From positions 1-64,000 of the forward strand of contig NZ_NFLI01000019.1 in the NCBI RefSeq assembly GCF_002160825.1: DNA of 64,000 nt, written 5' to 3'. The position numbers were made by a program, and so were the translations under genes. Each line of letters opens with the position of its first letter. Position 1 is the stretch's first letter. Under the pieces are notes generated by a model. The model was not told the origin of the DNA and searched no databases. It saw only the letters and a list, made by a program, of their open reading frames with translations. Below, piece after piece: positions 45,201-51,137 of the stretch. The stretch comes from Lachnoclostridium sp. An131. Its GTDB lineage: Bacteria > Bacillota > Clostridia > Lachnospirales > Lachnospiraceae.

Positions 45201-47118
45201 GGCGGAGCACAATGACAATGTTCACTATCTTTCCTTCTGTGATTTCATTGAGAATGCCGTCACCTCGCTCAATATCAGATTGATAGACGACATGACAGGG
45301 AACGAGCTGGCAGGAGCTTCTCTTCGGGTGGAGGATCCGGAAGGAAATCCGGTGAAGGCCTGGATTACAAAGGTAAGCGGCGGATATACCATTAAGGGGC
45401 TGGAGCCTGATACTCTTTATACGGTGACAGAGACCATGCCAAGAGACGGTTATCTCGTAAGCTTCACAGGAGCCGCCATGTCTTCTGTGAACGGAACCAT
45501 TACAGAGCCGCACGGTTCCCGGGTGAGCTTTATGCTGGAAGACGTAACCACAGGAGTGACAGATACGGGAAAGCTGGATAAGACTACAATCCCGGAAACC
45601 GCGGAAATTATTCTGGAAAATCCTTTTGTGACCGGAGAGGTCAGAGTGAACAAGGACGGAGAAATGCTGGAAAGCTGGACGCTTCTTCAAAAGGCTGCAG
45701 CGTTTGTAAAATCGCTTTTCCATTATGACAGGCAGCCTCTGGAGGGTGTGGAATTTACCGTCTATGCGGCAGAGGATATTTTTCATCCGGATGGAATTAC
45801 GGGGCTGGTATTCCGGAAGGGAGACGTGGCAGCTTCCGGTGTACGGAATATTCAGAAAGCGGCATCCGGCAGGACAGACAGCCTGGGGGTAGTGAGCTTT
45901 GAGGGCATGCATCTGGGCAGCTATGAGATAGTGGAAACAGCTGCGGCAGAGGGCTTTGCCCGGGATACCGGAGCCCGCGCGTTTACTTTGGCTTATGTGG
46001 ACGGATATACCGATCCGGTGCCGGCAGCCGAAGGAATTCTGGCATGGACCAATCCGCGCCAGAGAGTTCAGGTGGAGGTTTTAAAGACAGACCTGGAGTC
46101 CGGAGAGCCGCTTGCGGGAGCAGTCATTGGCCTGTATGCGGACGAAGCAGTGAGAAATGCGAAAGGGGCGGTCATAGCGGCGCAGGGAACGCTTTTGGAA
46201 AGCAGTGAGACGGGAACGGATGGCCTTGCTGTGTTTGAATCCGACCTGCCGTTTGGCTTCCGCTATGCGGTCCGGGAGGTTTCTGCTCCGAACGGATATC
46301 TGGTATCAGAAGACAAGCAGACGTTCAGCTTTGACAAGGCAGACGGCGTGACAGGTATCACACAGGTAAGGCTGTCGATCGCAGACCAGCCGAATGATGT
46401 GAGAATCGAAGTCGATAAAGCTGCACCAGAACAGATAAAGGGACAGGGAAAATTCCTCTATACGGTGGAAAAGATCCGCAATACGGGTAACTGCAGTGTG
46501 GATAACTTTACTCTGACGGATACGCTTCCGTCCCAGGTGGAGCTGACAGAATTATGGACGGGAACCTTCCAGGGGCTGAAGGACGCAGACAGCTACAGCA
46601 TCTGGTATCAGACAAACCGGAACGGGGCCTACCGTCTGTGGAAGGATAAGCTTCCGGCAGATGTGAACAGCTGCCTGACGAAGGAAGGATTGAATCTGAC
46701 CGAAGGCGAGAAAATTACGGCATTTCAGTACCGGTTTGGAACAGTAGAGCCGGGATTTACGGAGGCAGAAAAGCCCGTCTATCATGTACAGGCAGGCAGC
46801 GGCCTGGCTGATGGGGAGAAGCTTGTGAACCATATCGAGCTTACGGCAGATAAGCTGGGCATCACATATACTGCGGAGGATGAGACACTTACTTGTGCAG
46901 TAAAACCGGAGAATCCGGTGTCCGGGTCAGGAGGAGGCAGCCCGGCCAGGGTAACGGATGTGCCTACGGGAGATAATACTTCTGCAGCGCTGCATCTGTG
47001 CCTGGCCTGTACGGCAGCGGCAGCGCTGGTTCTGGTTTGGAGCCTGCATGGGAAAAGCAGAAAATTGCAGAAAACCACAGAGAAAGCCCATGGAAGGAAA
47101 GGGGAACAGAAGCCTTGA
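36292..47118 (+). CDS. Giant surface adhesin: VWA, SpaA/Cna-B and DUF11 repeats
   Basis: About 3,608 residues in one uninterrupted frame. Signal peptide 1-32 (ends AYA); acidic Glu/Gly/Ser repeats 43-160; beta domain 162-243; von Willebrand A domain about 393-703 with a variant MIDAS DRTRTMS and ISDG; about eight SpaA/Cna-B-like units 820-2223; five DUF11-like repeats 2244-2870 (each with PGET/PGDT and NTGDV); three more SpaA units 2880-3370; a terminal domain; then PTGD, a hydrophobic helix and a basic tail. These domains commonly self-crosslink by Lys-Asn isopeptide bonds. The start is ATG 36292, behind AAAGGA; 36247 is an alternative. No sortase is in the window. Confidence 0.9.
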   Translation: MKKRKKCRARLLAALLAFTLAAPHFGTAPAYAWNALPAAEMEAADGKTEMADGTEEPADMTAEESAEEKEPAEEKKAENPNLKEPGEEMEGESSEEGKETEGENSEEGEETEGENSGQGEETTGKSSGEGEETEENPGEGSSGENGSGEDGSQEPPTEEISVIGEGEFIRFGFDKEAYLPGDTVSVVLTPDAGYDLKLESILVTDGEETEVEYQTAGPEEEGAVTLTFLAAETDMLVRAEADPWPRYHVNVTAESLEEGGQAFEFSVEPEDLYEGADVTVSVNYTGSQIWTATATYGEESADLDFTVSGSSVTFVMPASDVEVVLSEREGQNLGDVSAEDGSITGDWQGSTSSTKKEYEPDVELAKSARWTDIEDGYAELTITERDTSDYANIPVDYIIILDRTRTMSLNGSTWEQGGGEGVINENSPCINREHYYYKGGIRLWLLDYYTGYDAYSGVWFDDLPGGASSWTKRHYSSSGSNISVSYSNGCQDRLTMAKAAIYSLVDRIAADNAGVPSGRIKSRVAFWSFADGTYFGGPDAYRERGLYNYTPWTENYAAVKSAVSGVKTFAGTYYYESFAEAYDMITKRNAGDRDHAGVYTKVIFISDGICGDKADDNGHTWAEVRSMANRIKALPNTELFTIAIGMPSGSEGSRFLAELATQNADGTYTASLWQNLSFSGEENSALAQTLFSIHSKAGEIRAADKVLTDQIETRYWEPVEVVSADGGASAASLDKNTGRLTWRIPEGAGKTYRCTIRLRLKDAYRYLLSDTSYPTNRDAANAAEDLTKAGAVMSYTIEGGIYNQEARKTGVVTPRLKYGTVEFTGKKNWTVSGSQTDRVTVRLMRTLPSQSAAAQVNNANTNAGRDWAYAFSVRLMPDGSTKPLIKYDENGRTVQYEVTEAVPEFYTKLDNVITAGAPGENGGSVTDSQLYNEPFKVKAQLKKVDEETGNPLSGAVFSVYAWSARAGRYLPYRGTTDPSSEPYETGAMTGASEGMVLAETEKGSYITPSWLYYAQDNQGKFRIIETSAPEGYFGDWKDPASVTEASSDADKNVYDLVISPDEAQNRSTITISNHPEGTFGDQRVLGKLAFTKNDLEARDTLPQGDAALVEAEYKLYAAEDIVHQDQSGTVLYRKGDEIRVSYVGAENGVRTYRYDADGTARLKIGSGYTVVIEDLELGSYYLREEAASEGYLIDPEEYFFELAWQGERIPVVEISDYPVYEQVKKQALSFYKMTGTDNSDRLDPMEGAKFSVYLVSDLAEGRYVEVSDEELPQAVIDDFRDPAALDYSAFRKTSPAVVYEEADSEDVTEGRLVKTVSYSDGTRHEIADVTGNENAYFVAELESDDRGIVKVPALPYGRYLVIETTTPENTTATRPFVINVRADDEDGLVDGDGKGEGLEDLVLLMDRPVMALVRIEKADSQSRRPVLKEGASYVIRDVDGAWFEYYTREMTTAQKNAYREQYGDLVVQYSQGTYLGTEENPYTTKLIASEEDETANVYIETPQELPAGTYELQELSAPEGYVLQGHEGVIAKDASIPAGNQTYYETEEDGAWEAAPQGATRFLVSSSEAVYDSSIGAYIVTARQQNDPAIGKISIYAEGERLVSAKQEGSTILTRLGDALDQFFGYVKGLIGLDVPDDDGMTEAELSEYRDYVFTYEMRPIEGAQFEIRAAEDIWSPEGGANAGLLYEKEELVMTLTTDLDGQAWTGQEDWEGTDIAKGLPLGAYTVTQIKAGEGFALSEENAVPREIEISYAGQEVPVIYRDTAYMNPRQKVEIAVAKQDQETGTALAGAVFGLYAAEDLQNDKGKTVVKAGTLIASAETVVGSDGQVRNAVFAPDLPLGQYYVKELKAPFGYASDSTKIHVDASYREDQRERISLTGTVRNAPVRVQVNLMDYYTEEELDGAQMTVLDSDGNAFTTFLTVHEGNPVIRGLEIGKTYTLKELVSPEGYHYKLYIREDYETSGEGTELEKSYADESGAVTDSIRFTVLDQEELQVVSVFNRPLLGELTIEKTGEEAVGTVTTEDERGNILETPVYELRGLPGAEYVLRAKEDIEYPDGYTGLLFEKGAVVLDEYAELDGDGGKEQLWQNYKLEIVDGIGGLADVRAYLGIKHAADASKEEIEAFYAEHGANVERQIPSAEEIADNDTRFGGTPVSYVLRTDGDGLVKLTGLPPGEYEVIEVKAPAGYYRDKTECIRSVRIEASEDMTGRPEEIIAVGVNYENAKQEIETPPRVPEKPKPQELVYHPAVAVAKHADQEICDPGETVTYHISVANTGDVDLENVRVSDSLAGGQIKVIDALAVGEVCSFEYPYTVLDNAQAGSRIDNTVHAIGTPVIPDPGTDEYGQPIIVDPSSYIEPEDSDLEKIFVRGADILIRKTADQRMYAPGDTACYTVEVINPNAYELKNILVEDSLDGRFVLTAAQAEGDGVVLNSDGTVSIHALPGGGRVCLRYEYQIPEEYRNGQIENLVTVTGESSDPEHKNPGIRIVKRAGKYVYKPGETVNYTLTVTNTGDVDLENVTVEDSLVGGEWADSPRIGSLAAGDSVELVYRYTIPKNAAAGEKIHNVAVVTGTTVPDPESPGGSEDPEEPAPPEDVKAMDDEEVTVENDSAPAIDLEKSVDKKVLKPGETAVYTLTVTNTGNVALKGVVITDSRVELGEKGVIGELESGESRTISYPFAIPEETPNGTLLSNTAAVEGTEKLPDGSTDEPRIVEDTDQEEIRVETAHSVENEDNEIIVVQNPKISIVKKADKQVYRPGETAHYRLTVTNIGDCRLVDVLVEEQLLKEGFFTESTKGAFEGTEAAIGELAVGESAVLDFEYQVPVDAAGSSAIFNIAAVRGISEPVPDPMMPELPDGTPNYLPDKTVTDSDDEIIYVETVPAGMAVTKYSVDEGVRTEQPGAAFTLYAAEDVRNLHGTLIYPAGREIETAVSGDDGAAHFTADVPTGVYRVVETKAPAGHYSSRKEIVFEVNKAEHNDNVHYLSFCDFIENAVTSLNIRLIDDMTGNELAGASLRVEDPEGNPVKAWITKVSGGYTIKGLEPDTLYTVTETMPRDGYLVSFTGAAMSSVNGTITEPHGSRVSFMLEDVTTGVTDTGKLDKTTIPETAEIILENPFVTGEVRVNKDGEMLESWTLLQKAAAFVKSLFHYDRQPLEGVEFTVYAAEDIFHPDGITGLVFRKGDVAASGVRNIQKAASGRTDSLGVVSFEGMHLGSYEIVETAAAEGFARDTGARAFTLAYVDGYTDPVPAAEGILAWTNPRQRVQVEVLKTDLESGEPLAGAVIGLYADEAVRNAKGAVIAAQGTLLESSETGTDGLAVFESDLPFGFRYAVREVSAPNGYLVSEDKQTFSFDKADGVTGITQVRLSIADQPNDVRIEVDKAAPEQIKGQGKFLYTVEKIRNTGNCSVDNFTLTDTLPSQVELTELWTGTFQGLKDADSYSIWYQTNRNGAYRLWKDKLPADVNSCLTKEGLNLTEGEKITAFQYRFGTVEPGFTEAEKPVYHVQAGSGLADGEKLVNHIELTADKLGITYTAEDETLTCAVKPENPVSGSGGGSPARVTDVPTGDNTSAALHLCLACTAAAALVLVWSLHGKSRKLQKTTEKAHGRKGEQKP
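36541..36760 (+). repeat. Acidic low-complexity repeat in the adhesin
   Basis: In-frame degenerate repeats of about 36 bases encode units such as GEETEGENSGQ and GEETTGKSSGE. They make a flexible, highly negative stalk between the signal peptide and the first folded domain. Such tracts vary in copy number between strains in other adhesins; variation here is not shown. Confidence 0.7.
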
Positions 47119-47163
47119 AGATATGAACAGAAGGTACGTTCCTGAAAATTTGTTCCATTTTGC

Positions 47164-47218
47164 TTGACAGTGCAGTCTAATGCTGTTAGACTAAAATTGT
47201 CTAAAGGCATTAGACTGC
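47164..47218 (+). promoter_or_regulatory. BlaI-type operator over the blaI promoter
   Basis: Promoter TTGACA (47164-47169), 17-base spacer, TAGACT (47187-47192). Two nested inverted repeats cover it: GCAGTCTAATGC (47172-47183) with GCATTAGACTGC (47207-47218), exact complements, and TTAGAC (47186-47191) with GTCTAA (47199-47204). The shared half-site TTAGAC/GTCTAA occurs four times. A bound repressor would hide the spacer, -10 and start site. Confidence 0.85.
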
Positions 47219-47286
47219 AATCAAAATCAGATTCATTGATATGTACGAAAGAATCCGTAAGACAGGGACTGTAAAGGAGAGCTGGT

Positions 47287-47658
47287 ATGGAAGCCTATAA
47301 GCTTGGAGAGATGGAGCAGAAATTTGCAGACTTGATATGGGAGAAGGAGCCGATCGCTTCCGGTGAGCTTGCGAAGCTCTGCAAGGAGGCCTTTGGCTGG
47401 AAGCGTACGACGATGTATACCATGCTGAAACGCCTCTGCCTGCGGGGAATTTTCAAAAATGAGGACGGCGTTGTGTGTGCTTTGATGACCAGGGAGGAGT
47501 TTCTGGCGGCCCAGGGCGAACAGTTTCTGGAGGAGCATTTTGACGGATCGCTGCCGAGATTTCTGACAGCCTTCTCCAGGCGGAAGCGGCTGAGCGGCAG
47601 AGAGATTGCGGAGCTGAAAAAGCTCATTGAGGAGTATGAGGAGGGGGAAGATGGCTGA
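47287..47658 (+). CDS. BlaI/MecI-family repressor
   Basis: 123 residues: an N-terminal winged helix (about 8-75, including LGEMEQKFADLIW and GWKRTTMYTMLKRL) and a C-terminal dimer helix region. Members are cut by a BlaR1-type protease to relieve repression. It should bind the repeats at 47172-47218 and control its own operon. ATG 47287 follows AAGGAGAGCTGGT. Its end overlaps the next gene by 8 bases. No beta-lactamase or PBP gene adjoins it, so the regulon is unknown. Confidence 0.88.
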   Translation: MEAYKLGEMEQKFADLIWEKEPIASGELAKLCKEAFGWKRTTMYTMLKRLCLRGIFKNEDGVVCALMTREEFLAAQGEQFLEEHFDGSLPRFLTAFSRRKRLSGREIAELKKLIEEYEEGEDG

Positions 47659-49372
47659 ACAAATGCTGGAGAAAGCCCTGATTGAGGTACTGAATATGAG
47701 TCTGACGGCCAGCGTGGTGATTCTGGCGGTGTTTGTGCTCCGGCTTTTCCTGAAAAAAGCTCCGAGAATTTTTTCCTATGCGCTTTGGGCTGTGGTGCTG
47801 TTCCGGCTGCTTTGCCCGGTATCCTTTCCTGCCCCGCTTTCCCTTCTGGGTGTTCTTCAAAACAGAGCGGAAGACGGGGGACGCATGGAGTATATTTCAG
47901 AAGATATCGGTTACCAGCTGGAGCCGCAGGTGGAGCTTCCGGTTCCAGGCGTGAGCGGGCCGGTGAACCAGATTCTTCCGGAAGCAAATCCTCATGGGTC
48001 GGTGAATCCCATGCAGATCCTTTTGTGGACTGCAGGCTGCATCTGGCTTCTGGGGGCCGCTGTATTGCTGATATACAGTCTGGCTTCGCTTTTCCGCCTG
48101 AAGCGGAAGCTGAAAGGCGCAGTGCGGGAGGAGGAGGGAATTTACAGGCTTTCAGGCACAGGGACGGCCTTTGTTTTGGGGCTTCTCCGTCCACGGATTT
48201 ATCTGCCGGAGGGGCTGGAAGCCCGGGAAAGGCGCTATATACTCCTGCATGAAAGGATCCATATACGGAGGGGAGACCCGGTTTTCAGGGCCTTGTCCTG
48301 GCTGGCTCTTGTAATTCACTGGTTTAATCCCCTTGTCTGGGCGGCCTTCCACTTCAGCGGGCGTGATATGGAGATGTCCTGCGATGAGGCGGTGCTGAAA
48401 AAGCTGGGAAACGGCGTAAAAAAGGAATACTCGGCCTCGCTCCTTTCTCTGGCTTCCGGGCACAGCCGGTTTCAGGGACTGCCGCTGGCTTTTGGAGAGA
48501 GCGATACGAAAAAGCGGATCCGCAATGTGCTGCGCTACCGGAGGCCCAGGCGGATCCTGACGGCAGGAATCGCAGCAGTCTGTATCCTGGCAGCAGTCTG
48601 GCTGCTGGCGAACCCCTCCGGTACAAGCTCTGAGAATCCAGATTTGTATGATGGAGCTGCGATGGATACGGAAACCGCAGGAGAGACCGAGCAGCCGAAT
48701 GCGCTGGAGACATACGGAATACGGTATCAGCCACCATCGGCAGACACGTTTTATGCGGATATGCAGCAGGTTACAGGATTGGACGCACAGCAGCTTCTGG
48801 ATACCTATTATACGCTGGACGGTGCGGAGCAGTGGGATGTCAGCGATGCAGCCGGTATGGAGGAGGTCCAGGTATATACCGGAAATATTGGAGACGGGGA
48901 CAGCGGCCTTGTGTTTTTCCGGGATGCGGACGGACAGCTTCTTGCTGCCGAAAGCGCGCATATCTCAAGAGCGGGCTGGAATAACATTTATCTTGGAGAA
49001 ATGGATGGGACAGGATATATTCTGACCGTCCACATTGAAAACAGATATGATTACGGCTGTTATGATTATCAGGTATTCCGGCTGAGCAGCTCCGGAGAGA
49101 TTCTGCAGCTTGCAGGAAGCAGCTTTGAGTGGAACAGTAATGGCACTGTACTTTATCAGGATGAATATTTTCGTGAATGGGCAGATACGCTGAATTCTTA
49201 CCTGACGGACAGCCATCTGGTTCTGAGTACTCAGGAAGGGGTGCTGCGTACACAGCGGATATCAGAGGCGGAGCAGTACAGCTATGAGGCGCTGCGCCCT
49301 TATGATGAGGAAGGGGTGCTCCGGGAGCTTCCGCCGGAATATTACGATTATTACTATTCTGGAGGAGAATGA
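47651..49372 (+). CDS. BlaR1-like M56 metallopeptidase sensor with novel sensor domain
   Basis: 573 residues. Four membrane segments: two near the N-terminus, one at about 120-142 and one at about 305-322. A cytoplasmic zinc protease carries HERIH in ILLHERIHIRRGD plus EMSCDEAV. The extracellular C-terminus (about 345-573) is not a penicillin-binding domain: it lacks SxxK, SxN and KTG motifs and is a Tyr/Asp-rich beta domain (YTGNIGDGDSGLVFF, HIENRYDYGCYDYQVF). It probably senses something other than beta-lactams and cleaves the BlaI partner. ATG 47651 follows GAGGAGGGGGAAG; the frame upstream to 47627 is unneeded. Confidence 0.85.
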   Translation: MAEQMLEKALIEVLNMSLTASVVILAVFVLRLFLKKAPRIFSYALWAVVLFRLLCPVSFPAPLSLLGVLQNRAEDGGRMEYISEDIGYQLEPQVELPVPGVSGPVNQILPEANPHGSVNPMQILLWTAGCIWLLGAAVLLIYSLASLFRLKRKLKGAVREEEGIYRLSGTGTAFVLGLLRPRIYLPEGLEARERRYILLHERIHIRRGDPVFRALSWLALVIHWFNPLVWAAFHFSGRDMEMSCDEAVLKKLGNGVKKEYSASLLSLASGHSRFQGLPLAFGESDTKKRIRNVLRYRRPRRILTAGIAAVCILAAVWLLANPSGTSSENPDLYDGAAMDTETAGETEQPNALETYGIRYQPPSADTFYADMQQVTGLDAQQLLDTYYTLDGAEQWDVSDAAGMEEVQVYTGNIGDGDSGLVFFRDADGQLLAAESAHISRAGWNNIYLGEMDGTGYILTVHIENRYDYGCYDYQVFRLSSSGEILQLAGSSFEWNSNGTVLYQDEYFREWADTLNSYLTDSHLVLSTQEGVLRTQRISEAEQYSYEALRPYDEEGVLRELPPEYYDYYYSGGE

Positions 49373-49373
49373 C

Positions 49374-49416
49374 AAAAAAAGCGGGAACATATCGAACGAT
49401 GATATGCTCCCGCTTT
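49374..49416. terminator. Bidirectional terminator between the BlaR1-like gene and asnA
   Basis: GCGGGA(A)CATATC pairs with GATATG(C)TCCCGC, flanked by an A run and TTTT, serving both converging genes. Confidence 0.85.
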
Positions 49417-49445
49417 TGCGGTTTCCCAAATAGAAATGACATGCT

Positions 49446-50456
49446 TTAGAGAAGGTTGATTCCGTATCTGGCAGCCTTTTCCCGCACCTCGTCAGGCCAG
49501 ATGGATACCTGAACCTCTCCGATATGCGCTTTTCTGAGGTAGAACATGCAGATACGGGACTGACCGATGCCGCCTCCTACGGTGTAGGGGAGCTTCTTTT
49601 CCAGAATCGCTTTCTGGAATGGAAGAGAGGCTCTTTCTTCACAGCCTGCCAGCTTTAACTGCCGGGCCAGGGCCTCCTCGTCTACGCGGATTCCCATGGA
49701 GGAAAGCTCCAGCGCATGACCGAGAACCGGATACCAGACGATGATGTCGCCGTTTAAGTGCCAGTCGTCGTAATCCGGAGCACGCCCGTCGTGGGGCTTG
49801 CCGTCCGCCAGCTTGTCGCCGATTTCCATCAGGAAGACGGCGCCCTTTTCCTGGGCGATCAGATCCTCACGTTCTTTGGCGGTTTTATCCGGATACCGGT
49901 CTGCCAGCTCCTGGGTGGTGATGAAGAAGATATCCTTCGGAAGAATCTCTTCAATGTAGTCATACTGGATCGACATGTATTTTTCTGTCTTCTTCAGGGC
50001 CTTGTAAACCTTGCGGACGGTGTCCTTCAGATATTCGACGTTCCGATCCTCTTTAAGAAGAATCTTTTCCCAGTCCCACTGATCTACGTAAATGGAGTGA
50101 ATATTGTCGGTATCCTCGTCCCGGCGGATAGCGCTCATGTCTGTGTAAAGGCCCTCCCCGATATGAAAGCCATACTGCTTCAGGGCGTAGCGTTTCCATT
50201 TCGCCAGAGAGTGCACGATTTCAGCCGGGCGCTCGTTCTGCTCCTTGATTCCGAAGGTAACGGGGCGCTCTACGCCGTTCAGGTTGTCGTTGAGACCCGA
50301 TTCAGGGGTGACAAAAAGCGGCGCGGAGACCCGAAGCAGATAAAGCTGCTCTGCCAGCGTCTTTTGAAAAAAGTCCTTGACCGTCTTGATGGCGACCTGT
50401 GTGTCATAGAGGCTCAGCTCAGATTTGTAATCGGGCGGTATGTACAGATGTTCCAT
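49446..50456 (-). CDS. asnA: Aspartate-ammonia ligase (asparagine synthetase A)
   Basis: 336 residues of the class II aminoacyl-tRNA-synthetase fold. Strings such as VSAPLFVTPESGLNDNLNG, WKRYALKQYGF, DQWDWEK and GGGIGQSRICM are characteristic. It makes free asparagine from aspartate and ammonia with ATP. It starts at ATG 50456, with GAACAGGAGTAG upstream on the minus strand. A minus-strand promoter TTGTTC / TATAAT (17 bases) lies near 50686-50714. It is divergent from the aspS-gatCAB operon, which makes Asn-tRNA by another route. Confidence 0.95.
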   Translation of the reverse strand: MEHLYIPPDYKSELSLYDTQVAIKTVKDFFQKTLAEQLYLLRVSAPLFVTPESGLNDNLNGVERPVTFGIKEQNERPAEIVHSLAKWKRYALKQYGFHIGEGLYTDMSAIRRDEDTDNIHSIYVDQWDWEKILLKEDRNVEYLKDTVRKVYKALKKTEKYMSIQYDYIEEILPKDIFFITTQELADRYPDKTAKEREDLIAQEKGAVFLMEIGDKLADGKPHDGRAPDYDDWHLNGDIIVWYPVLGHALELSSMGIRVDEEALARQLKLAGCEERASLPFQKAILEKKLPYTVGGGIGQSRICMFYLRKAHIGEVQVSIWPDEVREKAARYGINLL

Positions 50457-50704
50457 AAAATCTACTCCTGTTCTTTATTTTAGCGGGCAGTGAGCCAAGA
50501 GGCGCGGCCCAGACCTTTCTGTCGGTCTTGTGCTTAAACGTCCATTTGGCGACACCTGTCTCTGCGCGAAAAATTTTTCGGCGTATCAGGCCGGATGGCA
50601 AAAGATTTCCTGAATGCATTTTGGACATTTGAAAAAGCCTTGCAATCAAAATAAATCTATGCTAATATTTCACGCATATAAAGGAATTATACTATAAGTA
50701 AATG

Positions 50705-51093
50705 CAAAGAACAAGACTCGGATCTTCAGAGGCCGACAGGAATAGGACGTCACCGACTGAGAGCGTCCTTTGGAAGAGGAGATTAGCCGCAGGCTGGACA
50801 GCATCAGAAAAAGCTGGCGAAAGCAATGCGGCGGGCGGGAACACTTGGGAGCAGATCGGCTGAACAGCCATGGAAGCCAGAGGGCGGAAGTGTGAGTAGG
50901 CCGGTACGGCAGCCTCCGTTACGGGCAAGAGTGGGAGAGTGAGCCGATATCCGTACAGAAGGGGCTTCAGATATGAAGCTGCAAAGACAGATAAAAGCGG
51001 ACGCTTTCCAATGCGGGTGGTACCGCGGGATTTTTATTAATGATGAGATAAGAACCCCGTCCCGGAATAAGATATTCCGGGACGGGGTCTTTT
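50705..51093 (+). promoter_or_regulatory. T-box leader of aspS-gatCAB
   Basis: The conserved T-box GCGGGTGGTACCGCGG (51013-51028) is followed by a strong terminator. Upstream 300 bases form the stem I-III region, including ACTGAGAGCGTCC (the AG-bulge-like side of stem I). A GAC triplet at 50797-50799 in CTGGACAGC is my best specifier candidate, which would sense tRNA-Asp; this part is uncertain, and an Asn specifier is possible. Uncharged tRNA would stabilise the antiterminator and turn the operon on. Confidence 0.85.
51054..51092 (+). terminator. T-box terminator
   Basis: ACCCCGTCCCGGAATA (51054-51069) pairs exactly with TATTCCGGGACGGGGT (51073-51088), followed by CTTTT. Confidence 0.9.
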
Positions 51094-51137
51094 GCTGTAC
51101 AAAGGCTTTGCCCGGAAACAGAAAGGAGCCAAAGCAG

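Noticed and set aside
50457-50690. A second T-box upstream of asnA on the minus strand
   Set aside because: No GGGTGGNACCGCG-type string or strong terminator is present on that strand in the asnA leader.
50973-51137. In-frame upstream extension of aspS
   Set aside because: It runs through the T-box sequence and its terminator; the ATG at 51138 has a proper ribosome site and starts the OB fold.
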